Positions 22,906 to 35,214 of a stretch of DNA of 64,000 nt are shown piece by piece. Position numbers and translations under genes: made by a program. The stretch is from Orientallactaga sibirica (lineage: Eukaryota; Chordata; Mammalia; Rodentia; Dipodidae): positions 1,860,001 to 1,924,000 of the forward strand of contig JAEOAD010000603.1 of assembly GCA_036365145.1 (NCBI GenBank), read 5' to 3'. The notes beneath the pieces were generated by a model. The model was given only the letters and a program-made list of their open reading frames with translations. It was not told where the DNA came from and made no database searches. Position 1 is the first letter of the stretch. Every line of letters begins with the position of its first letter.

Positions 22906-23225
22906 AAAGAGACAAGATGTGAAATACATTGCTTATGGAGATATGGGGAAGGAAATGTCAGGCCCTCTGTCACAGATGCCCCGGGGGACCACTCGGCTCA
23001 TCCCTACATGGCTGTGAAACATCTGTGGAATCTGCTCCTCGTGGACACTTGCAGAGCCCTGCTGTCTGACTCCTGAGACCAACTTATTTGCACTCGCCTC
23101 AGTCCCTTTCCAAAACTCTGACCTGAGGCAATTGGGAGGAAGCTACAGATTACTGAGAAAGGTTTAGCAATGACATTTTCAGGGTGTGATGATTGATTGC
23201 TTGGATGAGGATCTTTAAGAATTCA
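22906..23225. other. No recognisable feature
   Basis: Unassigned. Slightly G+C-richer around 22960-23100, with short frames on the plus strand and no motif. Confidence 0.3.
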
Positions 23226-23227
23226 GG

Positions 23228-23335
23228 AAAACATTTCTCAACCATGGTACACATAATAAACCCTTGGGGAGCTATTTTCAAAATTAATTTTCCAAGGTTC
23301 CACCCTGAAGTTAGTGAATCAGAACACTGTGCCTG
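23228..23335 (+). mobile_element. MER5A-like DNA transposon fossil
   Basis: The phrases 'tttctcaaccatggtacaca', 'cttggggagct', 'ggttccaccctg' and 'gtgaatcagaac' follow the order of MER5A, a short non-autonomous hAT-Charlie element. Such copies predate the rodents, so this locus is old. Family name from memory. Confidence 0.55.
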
Positions 23336-23339
23336 TGTC

Positions 23340-24034
23340 CAAGGCTGTTGGCATAGATGTTCCTGCAGAAAACTGGGGATTCTGAGGGTGATGTATGAAA
23401 GGATACCTGGACTTGTTGGGAAAATAGGTAGCATTTCAGAGGCTTATTCATTCATATTCCTTTTTATGGTGAAATTTTAGTTGTCATTACTTAAAGAATA
23501 ATTTACATAATAAAATGATAATGTTTCCACAGCTGTATGACAGATTGTCTTCTCATGTTGTAGCTTGCCCCTTTGATGTAAGTTATATATCAATTAATTT
23601 AGTTTAATTTTTAATATAGTTAAATGCATCAATCTTTATTGTTTTAAGTATTCTTGAAAGGATATTTCCTTCATCAGAGTTGATGTTATGGTCCCAACTG
23701 TTTCCATTTTTCAAAAAATGTTGAGTTTGGCCTTTAGCTTGCATTCTAAAATACACTTAGAATTATTTCATTAAGATTGTGAAAAAAAATTTTATATCAG
23801 TATTTCCCATATTTATATAAGCAGTTTCAAACTACTATTCATTAGAAGTCAATCAGATTCCTGAGTCACAAAATTAGAAAAAAGATTGGATTAATGGGAG
23901 TCCCAGGAATGGGATTGCAGGCTTTAATGCAGGTTTACAGGACAAGTTCTGAAAACAGGGTCTTTCTGGGCATTGCACGGAGCTCTAAACCTTGATGGAC
24001 ACTGAAACTTCCATAATATTCTACCAATGATGTA
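23340..24034. other. No recognisable feature
   Basis: A+T-rich unassigned DNA up to the L1 boundary. Confidence 0.35.
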
Positions 24035-25490
24035 TTGAACTCTTAGTATTAATTTAGGGAGAGTTTGATGGATGTAGGTCCTCTTTTGACCAAAGACTAG
24101 TGGGAGCTTGACATTAGAGAGCATAATCTTTTTCTCTGTAGGATTCAGACCTGGTTCCCAATTTCAGATATGGGTACCTTTCCACTGAGCAGGTCTCTTA
24201 GCCAATCAGAAAGCCATTGATTACCCAACAAGACTGTGTGCCACCATTGCTCTGATATGTACTTCTTGTTAGAGTGTTTGCTTCTGAGTAGGTTAGACCC
24301 CTACTTGCTCACACCGTTGTTAGCCACTTTGCCCCAGTTGGTCATGTATCACTTTCCAGCACTAGACTGGCTGTCTGGGGACTGGCTTTCTTCCAGATTC
24401 CAGCCAGATTCCACTCCATGCTCATGTTGGCAGCCTATGGTGTTTTCAGCAATAGGGTCTTACCTTTTACTTCAGGCAAGCAATCAAGTGCTTTGACAGA
24501 AGCCTGGCTTATTTAGGGGACCTAACACGATTTTTCTCTCTTCAATCAATAGCACACTGAGGGCAGCACCTATTTCCAGTACTGAGAGTTACAGGTAAGA
24601 GCCAAAGTATTTTAAGGTTAGGCTTCATCCCACTCTCTCCAAGGCGTTTCTTTTGGGGCACTCCCCCATACTTCTGTTAAGGGTTATACCTCTTCATCTA
24701 TCTTCAAGGAGAAAGGTTTCTATGGTACCAGTTCATTTTGGGTTTAGTTTTATGTTTATTTACTCCCATCCTCCCTTTCCCCTCCCCTCAAACCCTTCAA
24801 TCCTTATTGTGAGGGCCTCAAGTTGCCTATCCAGTATGCCAGCTGCTCACTCTGTTCCAGGTTAGAAACTGAAGATGAGTGAAAACATGCACTGTTTGTC
24901 TTTCTGTGATTGTGTGTGTTCGCTAAATATGATCTGTTCTATGTCCATCCATTTTCCTATGAGTTTCATTGTATCATTTTTTTCTTACTGCTGACCAGAA
25001 TTCCATTGTATATATGTACACAAATTTGTTATCCATTCATCCAATGATGAGTACCTTGGTTGATTCTAGTTCTTAGCTATTATGAATTGAACAGCTATGA
25101 ACGTGGTTGTGCAAATATTTCTGAAGTGAAGTGTGGAGCATTTAGGGTAAATATCCACTAATAGAATAACTGGGTCTGTTGGTAGTTCTTATATTCATTT
25201 TTATGAAATATCCATATTGATTTCCATATTGGTTGTAGAAGTTTGCATTTCCATCAACTTTGAATGAGGATTCCTCTTTTCCTACATCCTCACCAACAAT
25301 TGTTGCTGTTTGATTTTTTTAAGATTCCCATCCTTACTGAAGTGAGGTAGAATCTCTTAATCGTTTTGACTTAAATTTTCCTGACTGTTAAGAATGTTAA
25401 ACATTCTACTATGTGTATGTTACCTATTGGTATTTATTTCCTTTGAGAACTCCATATTCAGTTTTCTGCCCCATTTTTTGAGTGGGTTGT
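24035..25490 (-). mobile_element. L1 3' end, minus strand, lacking the terminal 3' UTR
   Basis: Colinear with the L1 at 365-2517 from 'attaatttagggagagtttg' through the 3' UTR into the end of ORF2 ('tatgaattgaacagctatga', 'aactgggtctgttggtag', 'ccccattttttgagtgggtt'). It lacks the last 500 or so bases of the 3' UTR and any poly(A), so the 3' end was lost or the insertion used an internal site. ORF2 is broken by stops. Confidence 0.8.
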
Positions 25491-25519
25491 TTGAGAACAG
25501 CGGCCTGCTCTTGCTAACA

Positions 25520-25628
25520 GTTCCTAGACAGGTTAGAAAATTTCTCTCAAGGGTGTAAATTTTAATAAATCCTTTTCTTCCATAAGCTAATTCTGATTGG
25601 AAATTTTGTCCCAGTTATGAGAAAAAAA
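25520..25628 (+). mobile_element. 3' end of a MaLR/URR1-like repeat
   Basis: The phrase 'taataaatccttttcttcca', then 'taagctaattctgattgg' and 'attttgtcccagttatgag', matches the shared 3' module of rodent MaLR LTRs and URR1-type repeats. The rest is missing. Confidence 0.35.
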
Positions 25629-25629
25629 G

Positions 25630-27110
25630 TGTTATATAGCCCTCTAAGCTATTCCTAGAGTTGTTTGGGGTTCCATAAAGTGATATGGATAAAGGCAATA
25701 ATCACATTGATTACTATCTAAGAGCAAGTTTTGGGCCAAGGCCAGCTGTGACAAAAAGAAAGCAGGTCAGGAAACAAGAAGTTGCTGTCATAAAACATAA
25801 GTGTGCAGGGAGGTATGAGATAGACACAATGGCATGATATTACACTTTTAAAATATATATAAAAACTGAAACCAAATTCAAGAATTTTGTGATAAATAGG
25901 AAAGAAGAGGAAAGAGTCCAAAGATGGAAGATTTCTGGAGATTTTTTGCTTATGGGCCCACAACTCATGATGACAACAGCTTTGCTGCTTTGGAAAGGTT
26001 AAAATGGAGGTTTACCCTTCACTGGGAGAATAATGATAAAAAGTGAAAAAATTCCAGGAATAGAAGGCATCATAAGATAAGCTGTTAGTTATTCTCTTCT
26101 TTCTAGTTTAAGTCAGCACTTTTCTACTTGTGGATACAAATCCAAGATAAAAAAATGTAGAATCATCTTAGAGGGAACTTACTTTGATTAAGAACATATC
26201 AATTAACTAAAAAGCAACACAGTTTAAGAGAAGGGAAATCAAATAAAATACAGTGAATGCTTCAATCTATATTGAATTGTGCAAATATATATTAATTTAT
26301 GAAAACATTGTGCTAATTTAAAATATGAATTTCTGAAAGGATGCCTTACATATGTCATGTGTGTAATAAAAAATTTACTCATAATATTATCAGGCTATAT
26401 TCTTATATCAATGTTACTTAAGGACAAACTTTTATCCAGATCTATTGAGATGATATTTGAAATTGAGGAGGAAATGAGTAAGTACAGGAGTGAAAAAAGT
26501 AGTCTTCATTTCCCTTCATTCACAGCACAAAGTTATACATACCAATCCCAGTATGAAAACATTCCACTTTCCCTATTGCATTCTTAGCATCCATCAAATG
26601 AAACTTGTGAGTATTAGAAAATTGTTTGCTATACAAAACTTTGCAAAAGTCTTAAAACGAAATAAACTCCTGCTAAAATATTATATACAACTCAGGGCCA
26701 TTTATGTTTCACTGCACAAATGTTAATCCTTAACTCAGACATTGTCTCTCCAAAGAGGGAAAAACTAAAGCCTGTTAAAGCCCAGACAGTACAGCTGAGT
26801 CAAAGAAATGGGGAATGTATAAACAAATCAAACACTTAACCTTGCAATGAAAATGTGTCAACATAAACATAACTGGACTTTTCATTTAACCACATGTGAT
26901 ACTGACAACAGAAGGAAACTGAGCTTTGTATTGTGTGACTTGAGTGGCAGCCTTCATTGTATTTCATGACACAGCTAATTATTAGATTATCTCCTAGTAT
27001 GGCTGGATAGAATGGATACATTCCTAGATTATGTATATACATATACCAGGAAGCGCTTGCCAAGTTTGCTGAAAGTGCTCTAAGTACAACTACAACAAAA
27101 ACAACAAGGG
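25630..27110. other. No recognisable feature
   Basis: A+T-rich stretch. Overlapping plus-strand frames at 26357-26726 and a minus frame at 26836-27123 lack motifs. Confidence 0.35.
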
Positions 27111-27113
27111 GAG

Positions 27114-27262
27114 AGCTGGGCATTGTGGCACTCTCCTTTCTTTAATCCCAGCACTCAGGAGGAGGCAGAGGTAGCAGAATTGCCATGAGTTTGAGACCAC
27201 CCTGAGACTACATAGTGAATTCCAGGTCAGCCTGGGCTAGAGCAAGACCCTACCTCGAAAAA

Positions 27263-27301
<39 letters not shown>
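27114..27301 (+). mobile_element. B1-like SINE with long poly(A)
   Basis: Well-preserved B1: 'tctttaatcccagcactcag', 'ctacatagtgaattccagg', 'cagcctgggctagagcaag', 'accctacctcgaaaaac', then 38 A residues to 27301. The long pure tail suggests a recent insertion. No clear target-site duplication seen because GA-rich DNA follows. Confidence 0.9.
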
Positions 27302-27303
<2 letters not shown>

Positions 27304-27309
27304 AAGAGA

Positions 27310-27890
27310 GAGAGAGAAAGTAGGGCATGTATCATTTATGTTTTTCTTTGTACTTTAAAATGTCATAGCTTAAAATAACATGCTTTCATTGCTTCTCAAA
27401 ATTCTTAGGCAGGCATGGACAGTGCCTTCTGCCTAGGTATGCTCCAACAAGACTTAATGGCTTAAGTGGCCTCAATCATATGAATGGGAGTTGGCAAGAC
27501 AGCTGATCTATACAGACCTTCCTCAGAACCTCTTTCATTCCCAGGGCTGTATTCATGTTTGCCTGTGATATTGCAAGGTTTTAAAGAGCAACAGGAGAAC
27601 AAGACCCAAAGCACAAATCCTCAAGTGTCTGACCACATCAGATTTGCTAGTAATAATCAAAACAAGTCATATGAACAAGCTGATAGCCAAAGGGAGCAAA
27701 TAGGCTTTTTCTTCTTTTTAAGTCAGATTTATTAGTAAATATTAATTGTTTAAATTGAGGTTTCTATTATCTTCTCCAATGATTCTTCTCTCTTCCTTTG
27801 TATTTCCTAATAGCACAGTTCCCATTTCACCTTTTCTTTATTCCCTCATTTCCACATGAAGAAAATGTGCATGAGTTCTTAATCTAGCTT
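27310..27890. other. No recognisable feature
   Basis: Unassigned. The plus-strand 83-codon frame 27484-27735 has no motif. Confidence 0.35.
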
Positions 27891-27894
27891 ATTC

Positions 27895-28290
27895 CCTTAA
27901 CATGATGTCTTCTAATTACACCTGTTTTCATGAAATTACTTGATTACAATCTTCTTTATGACTGAATAATACTCCATTTTGCATATATACAGCATTTTTT
28001 TTTTTAATTATTATTTTTTATTGACTTTTAATCTTACATACAAAAAAAAAACCCACATGATAATTCCCTCCCCTCCCCATTCCACTTTAGAACTCCAGTC
28101 TCCATCATATCCCTCCCTCTCTCCATTAGTCTCTCTCCTAATTTGATGACATCATCTTTCTCTTCTATTTTGAGGGTCTTGCAAAGGTATTTATACAGCA
28201 TTTTCTTTATACATTCTTCCACTTATAGGGATATAGGTTTATTACATAATTTGAGTGTTGTATAATAATACAGGAGTATAGAATATGATT
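27895..28290 (-). mobile_element. Older L1 3' region, split by an L1 insert
   Basis: The left part ends 'gactgaataatactccattt'. The right part resumes 'ttttctttatacattcttcc', then 'gttgtataataatacagg'. These follow the antisense order of the 3' end of old mammalian L1 elements. The younger L1 at 27999-28191 interrupts it. Confidence 0.6.
27999..28191 (-). mobile_element. Short L1-like 3' end insert with 13-bp duplication
   Basis: T-rich tail, then 'ctccagtctccatcatatcc', 'tagtctctctcctaatttga' and 'gacatcatctttctcttcta', matching the 3' end at 45150-45310. The perfect duplication tatacagcatttt lies at 27986-27998 and 28192-28204. At about 193 bases it is an extremely 5'-truncated insertion. 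Confidence 0.85.
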
Positions 28291-28336
28291 TTTAAAACAA
28301 GTAACACACAAACACATAATTCATGACACTAGTAAT

Positions 28337-28571
28337 TTTTTTTATTATTTATTTATTTGTGAGAAAGAGAGAGAGACAGAAATAGGCAGGTAGAGAGAGA
28401 GAGAGAGAGAGAATGGGTGCGCCAGGGCCTCCAGCCATGGCAAACGAACTCCAGATGCATGCACCCCCCTTGTGCATCTGGCTTACATGGGTCCTGGAGA
28501 ATCAAGCCTCGAACCGGGGTCCTTAGGCTTCATAGGCAAGCGTTTAAGTGCTAAGCCATCTCTCCAGCCCA
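28337..28571 (-). mobile_element. DIP SINE, short form, with 11-bp duplication
   Basis: Antisense DIP with GA-rich tract, 'aacgaactccagatgcatgc', a near-intact antisense B box ('tcgaaccggggtcc' region at 28509-28522) and the end 'aagccatctctccagccca'. The 11-mer acactagtaat flanks it at 28326-28336 and 28572-28582. Confidence 0.92.
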
Positions 28572-28582
28572 ACACTAGTAAT

Positions 28583-29168
28583 ATTTTTGACTCTTCTTTT
28601 AAGATATGTACCAGCTCAAACTTTATAATTAAAATAAGATATCTATGTCATATCCAAAAATAGTAAAGTCCCACAATGACAAGATATTTTCATGATCTGA
28701 TCCTAAACACTAGGATATTTGAGATCCCAAACAGAATCAATTACAGTCTCCTAACAGTGAGTAAATAAATTTTTCTTATGCTCTTAATATTGTCAATATC
28801 ATCAGCAATTGATGATGTCCAAATTCACAATAATAAGAATGAATTTTTCAGAAGTCATTTGGATTAAATGGCTGATATTTCTTTAGCCTAAAACACTAGC
28901 AAAGATTGAGAGAGAAACAAGAGTATAAGGTAGAACTTATAAGTTCAAAATGGTTCTAAGTAGTCTATGGTCATAGACTCCTTCAGAAATGGTGGCACTG
29001 ACTGACTGCTATGTCACATTGTGGCAATAGAGCATGTGGTGAACAAAATGGCCCTGTTATCAGACCATCACTAGTGTGTGCACAGAAGTCTTGATTCCTT
29101 GCCACAATCTTCCCTTTCAAAGGTTTAAAATCAATTTTAGCTGAAATAAAAGGGCTAGGTTTCTTTTA
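28583..29168. other. No recognisable feature
   Basis: Unassigned A+T-rich sequence. Confidence 0.35.
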
Positions 29169-29169
29169 T

Positions 29170-29345
29170 AGATCCATTTGGTCAGCAAGTTTTCTCTCTG
29201 AAGGGCCAGGTAGTAAATATTTTCGCATAGTATGCTACATGGCTTCTGTGGAAACAATGTAGCATTGTGCACTGTGGCACAACATTGTGGCACAAGTTAC
29301 ATAAAATGTGAATGAATGGGATGGCAGTGTTCTAGTAAAATCTTG
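29170..29345 (+). mobile_element. hAT-type DNA transposon fossil
   Basis: The phrases 'ggtcagcaagttttctctct', 'gaagggccaggtagtaaata' and 'gaatgaatgggatggcagtg', then 'ttctagtaaaatcttgtg', follow a well-known mammalian MER-class repeat that I associate with hAT-Charlie. The exact subfamily is not assigned. It is an ancient, highly diverged copy. Confidence 0.5.
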
Positions 29346-29349
29346 TGAA

Positions 29350-29766
29350 CACTGAAATTTGTATTTCAAAGTTTTGTATCTTAAGTTTTCTCTCATCCTT
29401 AATCAGTTAAAAAACGTAAGCATCATTTGAAATCAGCACAAATGTAGGCAATGTACCACATGTAGTCCTAGTGTGTATTTTGTCACACCTGTCTGTGTTA
29501 GAGCATCAATGTTACTTTTCCTGCAATACTGCAGTGCTTTTATTTATTTATTTTTTTACACAAAATATATAAGTGATATCCAAGAACTCAGTAATGCAGA
29601 TATTTGGTTATCTGACCTTTCTTTTAAATTCAAACATCATCTTGTGCAGCCACTTGGACCTCATTATTTAGCTACTATCTTCACTTGAGGGTGACTACTT
29701 AGAAAGAGCATGGGATCACTGAGGAGAGAAAAAATATTTGAATCTGATCAAAATTTGCATTTCTGT
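29350..29766. other. No recognisable feature
   Basis: Unassigned. Confidence 0.35.
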
Positions 29767-29960
29767 GGGCTGGAGAGAAGACTCAGTGATTAATATGCTT
29801 TTCCACAGAACCTAATGACCCAGTTTCGATTCCCCAGTACTCACCTGAAGCCAGATGCACAAAGTGTCACATGCGTCTAGAGTTTGTTTTCAGTGGTTAG
29901 AGGCCCTGACATACCCACTGTCTTCTCTTCCTCTCTCCTTGCAAATAAATAAATATTAAA
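29767..29960 (+). mobile_element. DIP SINE, short form, diverged
   Basis: The head 'gggctggagagaagactcag', a B box 'gtttcgattcccc' (29823-29835), the body 'gccagatgcacaaagtgtca' and the tail 'aaataaataaatatt'. No clear target-site duplication. Confidence 0.85.
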
Positions 29961-29964
29961 ATAA

Positions 29965-32070
29965 ATACCTCTGAAAAGAGTATTTTATTAGATTTTAAAG
30001 CCTCATGCAGCTTATATCTTGAGAGTCCATGATGAGATAATTAAAAGGTTATCATCTTTTCGGTACTGATATTACTTATATTTTAAAAAACATTAGCAAC
30101 CTTCATTTTTATGTTGCCATATCTTTTCTTCAGTAAGATAGCTTTCTTAAAAGCTGTAAGGATGGGATAGAGAGAACATTGTTTCACGTTTTAGGATTGC
30201 ATTTCCCTTCACCTATGAATATTGTTTTTTGCATTATAGATCTTCCCATACTTAACACATCTTCTTACAATTTTTAAGTTTAATCATGAGTAAGTTGTTG
30301 AATGACAAAGAATGAGAGGAGGAAGTGGAAATGCAAGAGGGATACCAAATAATTCTCCTGGTGCTTCAGGATTACATATGCATAGAAAGTAAATTTGCCT
30401 GTGAATAACCCATATTCTACTTTAGTTATTTACCAAATATGAACACTTCTTGATGACAATAGCATGCCATATGTGCCTGACCACAAATTAAAAACATTCT
30501 CAGTAATGAACTTTTCATTTACTTGGCTAGTTCTTACAAGATACCATGTGATAAATAAGGAAACTCCTGTCACATCCACATTCATTCCCAGTGGATTCTT
30601 TTAGGCTGTGAATAATTAGTAAAATAATTGGGTAGCTCTGGAGATTTAGCTTCATGTTTTCTTACGATGCCTAAGATTGTGATATTGCTCCTGAATAGTG
30701 CAAAAATATATAATAGTAATTATAATAAATCCTTATGTATAACTGTTAGGTTTGCTTTTGCTATAGAGACAAATGATTTGGCCCATAAGGCTGTAAGAAA
30801 TCCAATCTGGAGTACTGACATCCCACTTTAAATTCTGGTTTTGCCATTTGGGCAACCAGCTACTCTGAGAAATACAAATGTAAGCCTTCTAAGGAGTAAA
30901 TCAACATAATAATAAAAGAACATGAATTGACAGAGAATAGTGTTTGCCACATGATAAGATGTTTTTAGCTATTGCATATTACTACAGTTGCTTATTTTAC
31001 TAGAGAAAGCAACCACAACATGAGCTCTACACACATGATCACAGATGTGTCTAAAATTTAAAGGAATTCATACCACTAGTACAATAAAACACAGTCCCCC
31101 AAGTCTGTTCTAAGTGGCCATGTACTTTCCATTCCTCATGATCCGTTTTTCAACTATTAGGTGTGAAGACGAGGGGAGAGGGGTGGCTACTCCTCTTGCT
31201 CTTAACATAAATTGCGACCGCTCACTCCCAGTCTGGAGGATCATCTTCCCTAAAGTCATTCACACAGCAGATCTGGAAGACAAGTACATGCAGATATGCC
31301 CTGATAGTCTGGGAGCAAATTAAGTATTTTATAAACTGCCATGTTTCCTGTTTATTGTCTCCAATAATTGGCCAGGTGTTCACAGAAGTCAACTTTGAGG
31401 TTTCTAAATTCTTTCCATTCTCTGTAGACCCCTGGGGCAGTACTTACCTCAGTGAAAGATCAAATTCCCTCTGAGCACAGGAAGAAAGCTGTTTATTATA
31501 AGCAGTTAAGTGCCAAAAGCATTATTGGAAATACAGCAAAGGTTACTGCACCCTGCTCCACAAGAACACCTCACAGTTTTGTTGTTTTTGTTGAAGTTCT
31601 GTTGATTACATTCAAGAATAGGGTAATGTGATACTGAATACTCTACATGAATATAAACTCACAACAAACAAAAGCCATTTTAACTAAATTAGCTACCTAT
31701 CCTGTCTAAACAAGTAAATCAACAAAGGAAAAATAGTTCCAGGGTGGCAGTTTCAGAAATAACACAGTAATAGCACACGAGACAAGGCTTAATACGAGAT
31801 AAATGTGAGAAAGTGGCCTAGAACACTACCTTGCCAATATACCTGGTGAGGAAAAACATTCTTAGCCTTCTGCCAAGGGAAGACTATGAAAACATTCCTG
31901 GTTGAAGAAACAGACAGAAGAAAGAAAATTTTATATGATGCATAAATACTAATTTTAAATAAAGAGAAAATAATATTGTGATACATCACTATTTATAATT
32001 GCAGCTTACATTTATATTCTCATAGCAACATTTCAGTCACATTTGGGACTGATTTTAATGCTATATTTAT
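29965..32070. other. No recognisable feature
   Basis: About 2.1 kb of A+T-rich DNA. A slightly G+C-richer patch with a 69-codon plus frame lies at 31114-31323, with no motif that I know. No repeat was assigned. Confidence 0.35.
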
Positions 32071-32074
32071 TATT

Positions 32075-32438
32075 GTGTGTGTATGTATGTAGTAAATGTA
32101 CATGCATGTATAGTACATGAACATGTGTATGTGTAGATGTGTGCTAGCCATCGTCATTCATGTGAAGTCCAGAAGATAACATCCGTGTCATCTTCTATTG
32201 TTTCTTCCACAAGTTTCCTTGACATGGAGTCTTTCACTGCACCTGGAACTGCCATGTTGTTTTCCTGTCAAATAGGTGGACCAGCAAGCCCGAGTGATTC
32301 TCCTGTCTATCCTCCCATAGGACTAGGGTTACAGAGGTGCTTGGCTACCCCAGCATTTTACATGGGTGTTAGGAGTCAAACTTGAGGCTGGCTCAGGGCA
32401 AGCACTTTTACCCATGGAGCCAGCTCCCCAGCCCCTTA
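32075..32438 (-). mobile_element. Antisense ID-B1 composite (B4-like) SINE
   Basis: TG-rich lead, a duplicated GTATGT-like region, 'gaagtccagaagataacatc', 'gggttacagaggtgcttggc', then 'gggcaagcacttttacccat' and 'ggagccagctccccagcccc', the antisense tRNA-like head. It has the same plan as 22075-22395. Confidence 0.65.
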
Positions 32439-32439
32439 A

Positions 32440-32800
32440 TAATATTTTCTATATCTGTTTTGTAAAAGGACATCAAATCTTTAAATTTCACTTAAAGTTT
32501 AGTCTTCATTCAATATTTCTACCTTTCATTCTTTCCTAATATAATTTCTTTATTCCTTATAGTAAGGTTTTTAAAACCAACAATAGGTACTAGCTCTTTT
32601 GTAAAATAACCTTGTCTGTAGATATACAAGAAATAGTATTGTTTTATTTTGACTTACAATGGAAACAAATGATTAGAAGCATTTTATTATGAAGTACTTT
32701 ATTTAAATAATAATACCTGGTATTGAAGTAGAGAGAAGTTCATTTTATTATTATTGTATTGAGATAATCTATTTTGCCCACATAGAACTATCTATATGAT
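32440..32800. other. No recognisable feature
   Basis: A+T-rich DNA before the SINE target site. Confidence 0.35.
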
Positions 32801-32820
32801 TTTTTAAAAATCAAGATTTA

Positions 32821-33093
32821 AGGCTGGAGAGATGGCTTAGCAGTTAAGGCTCCTGCCTCCTAAGCCTAAGAACGCTGGTTCGAATCTCCAGGTCCCATGT
32901 TTAGCCAGATGCAAAGTGACACAAGGGCGCAATGCTGCACGTGACCACAAGGGGCACATACATCTGGATTTAGTTCACAGCAGCTGAGAGGCTGCTGGCG
33001 CCCATCTCTATCTGTCTTCCTCTTCCTCTCCCTCTCTCTCTCTCTCTGTGTCTCTCCCCAAAAATAAATAAATTTTAAAAAATTAAAAAAATG
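32821..33093 (+). mobile_element. DIP SINE, long form, with 20-bp duplication
   Basis: Best-preserved long copy. The A-box region 'tggcttagcagttaaggc' and the intact B box 'ggttcgaatctcc' (about 32878-32890) are followed by the extra segment 'cgcaatgctgcacgtgacca', the CT-rich tract and the A-rich tail. A perfect 20-base direct repeat at 32801-32820 and 33094-33113 flanks it. Recent insertion is likely. Confidence 0.95.
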
Positions 33094-33113
33094 TTTTTAA
33101 AAATCAAGATTTA

Positions 33114-34205
33114 AAAATATTTTGGGAAATCAAGCTAATTGGAAAAATGATAATCTTTGCACAGGGTAAGCCTGGGGACATGAAAACTATGTGCCTTGGG
33201 TGGAACTTCTTAAAGATAGGAATCTCAGAGCTTCTCCAAAGTTTTCCTGATAAACAAAAACAAACAACTCATGATCTGATGCTCAGATTCCCTATTGTTT
33301 TAGTTGCCTAAGTCTAAATAGAAGCTGTGAGTACAGTCAGTGGGGAAGGGCTCAACAAATCTTCCTGACCCTCCATTAAATCATATTTTGCCTGTGATGT
33401 GTTCATTTCATATTTATACATACACCACTGGACAGTGTACACAAATGTTTACTTTTAAACCAAATTTATAATATTTCAGACAGTAATATAAGCTTGGTTT
33501 AATACATTCCATCTCAGATTGGCTCTTTTTAAATAAGTAGAATAAACTTTTTGAGAGAGGATAGAAACTTCTCTTTTGAAATATTAATATTGTTATTAGT
33601 TAAATAAATCATAAGTAACAGCAATATTCACTTATATTCAGTAGAAATCAATTGAACTCTGAGAATTTTTCAACTCCAGTTAAAGTCAAGATCTTAGTAA
33701 AGCAAACACAATTGGACAAAAAAGTTCACTTTTAAAAATATTAACTTTAATTCAGCCCTCAATCATTTTGGCATCTGATCCTCTGGAGAACGCATCCTTA
33801 CATTATGGCAACAATGATGTAGGTTATGGCTAATGATAAAAAAATCATATATTTTGCAGGAAAGATACTGAAAACATCTACTTTTCTAATTTTCATGTAC
33901 CATCAGCCCAAATTTTAAAGAAAATTGGGACTTTTTTTCTTGAACTGTGCAGCATAAGAAATGGAGAACACAATCTTCACAATGACACACATTTTCTCAT
34001 CAAACTGTTGTTTTGTAAGATTTCATGTTCAAGAAACTCATTGAGTCTATTTTTCCTGGAAAACTTCTGATTCTCCTTACAGAAATGCAACTTACCTTTA
34101 TGTTTACCAAAATCTAGTTGTAGAGAAGGGGACATGTGCATACAGTGTACCTGAGAGGTGCTCTTCCAAAGTATGTACAAAAGAGGAATCAGATAAGAAA
34201 CAAGA
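33114..34205. other. No recognisable feature
   Basis: Unassigned A+T-rich DNA. Confidence 0.35.
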
Positions 34206-34209
34206 AAGG

Positions 34210-34455
34210 GGGCTGGAGAGATTGCTTAGTGGTTAAGGCATGTGCCTACAAAGCCAAAAGACGGAGGTTTGATTTCCCAGTACCCACATAAGCCAGGTGC
34301 ACAAGGTGGCACATGCATCTGGAGTTCCTTTGCAGCAGCTAGATGCCTTGGCATGGCCTTTCTCTCTGTCTCCTTCCCTATCTCTCTTTCTTTCTCTATC
34401 TCTATCTCTGTATCTCTGTTTCTCTCCCTCTTTAAATAAATAAAATAAACTTTTA
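34210..34455 (+). mobile_element. DIP SINE, short form
   Basis: The head 'gggctggagagattgcttag', the B box 'ggtttgatttccc' (34266-34278), the body 'gcacatgcatctggagttcc', a CT-rich tract and the tail 'aaataaataaaataaac'. The flanks share 'aagaaacaa'-like sequence, a possible but unclear duplication. Confidence 0.88.
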
Positions 34456-34548
34456 AGAAAAAGAAACAAAATATTTAGATTTTGATTAAAATGCAGAGTG
34501 CATGATATTTTATGTGATGGTAAGTCTAAATGAAGAATTCAAATTATA

Positions 34549-34734
34549 AGCCTGGCATGGTAGTGCATGCATGCCTTTAATCCCAGCACTCGAGAGGCAG
34601 ACTTAGAAGGATCAACAAGAGTTTGAGGCCTGCCTGAGACTACATAGTGAATTCCAGGTCAGCCTGAGCTAGAGTGAGACTCTACCTCAAAAAACCAAAA
34701 TAAATAAAAATAAATAAAAGATAAAAATTAAAAA
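34549..34734 (+). mobile_element. B1-like SINE with 16-bp duplication
   Basis: Intact-looking B1: 'tgcctttaatcccagcactc', 'ctacatagtgaattccagg', 'gcctgagctagagtgagac', and a tail of AAAT-like units. A perfect 16-mer, aagaattcaaattata, flanks it at 34533-34548 and 34735-34750. Confidence 0.95.
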
Positions 34735-34889
34735 AAGAATTCAAATTATATTTTGTGTGCCTGAATATTTCATTCTAGGTTATATTAATGTAATTCATCT
34801 TAATTTTTCTAACTTATTTTCTTAATTTAAAAACTACATGAGGAAAAATGAAAAATATGTACTATGTAAGGATACAGTGTAAAACTCAG

Positions 34890-35213
34890 TAAGTGAAGTA
34901 GTTCCCTTGCAGGCATGAAGATCTGGTTTCCATCAGCAATTCCCACATAAAAATGTTGGGAATGGTGGCATGCATCTGTAATCCTACCACCAGGGAGGAA
35001 AAGAGAGGGGAATCCTTAGGTCTCAATAGCCAGCCAGTCTATCAAAATTGGTGAGATCCAGGCAGGCCAGGTAGGAGAGACCCTGCCTGACAGGATATGG
35101 ATAGCTTTCCTAACTATAGCTCCTATAAACACATGCATACACATGCATCTATACATATGCACAAGCATAACAATTCACATAAACACACACACACACACAC
35201 ACACAAGCATATA
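34890..35213 (+). mobile_element. ID-B1 composite (B4-like) SINE, plus strand
   Basis: The tRNA-like head is degraded ('ttgcaggcatgaagatctgg'). The B1-like part reads 'gggaatggtggcatgcatct', then 'ccagccagtctatcaaaatt', 'gtgagatccaggcaggcc' and 'agagaccctgcctgac'. It ends in a (CA)n tract at 35182-35205. The order is that of rodent B4-type composites. Confidence 0.6.
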
Positions 35214-35214
35214 T

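Noticed and set aside
22507..22915. Frames of 65-97 codons on both strands
   Set aside because: They are contained almost wholly in a MaLR LTR.
32821..32900. Functional tRNA gene
   Set aside because: The A and B boxes are present, but no cloverleaf can be drawn and the sequence continues into the SINE body.
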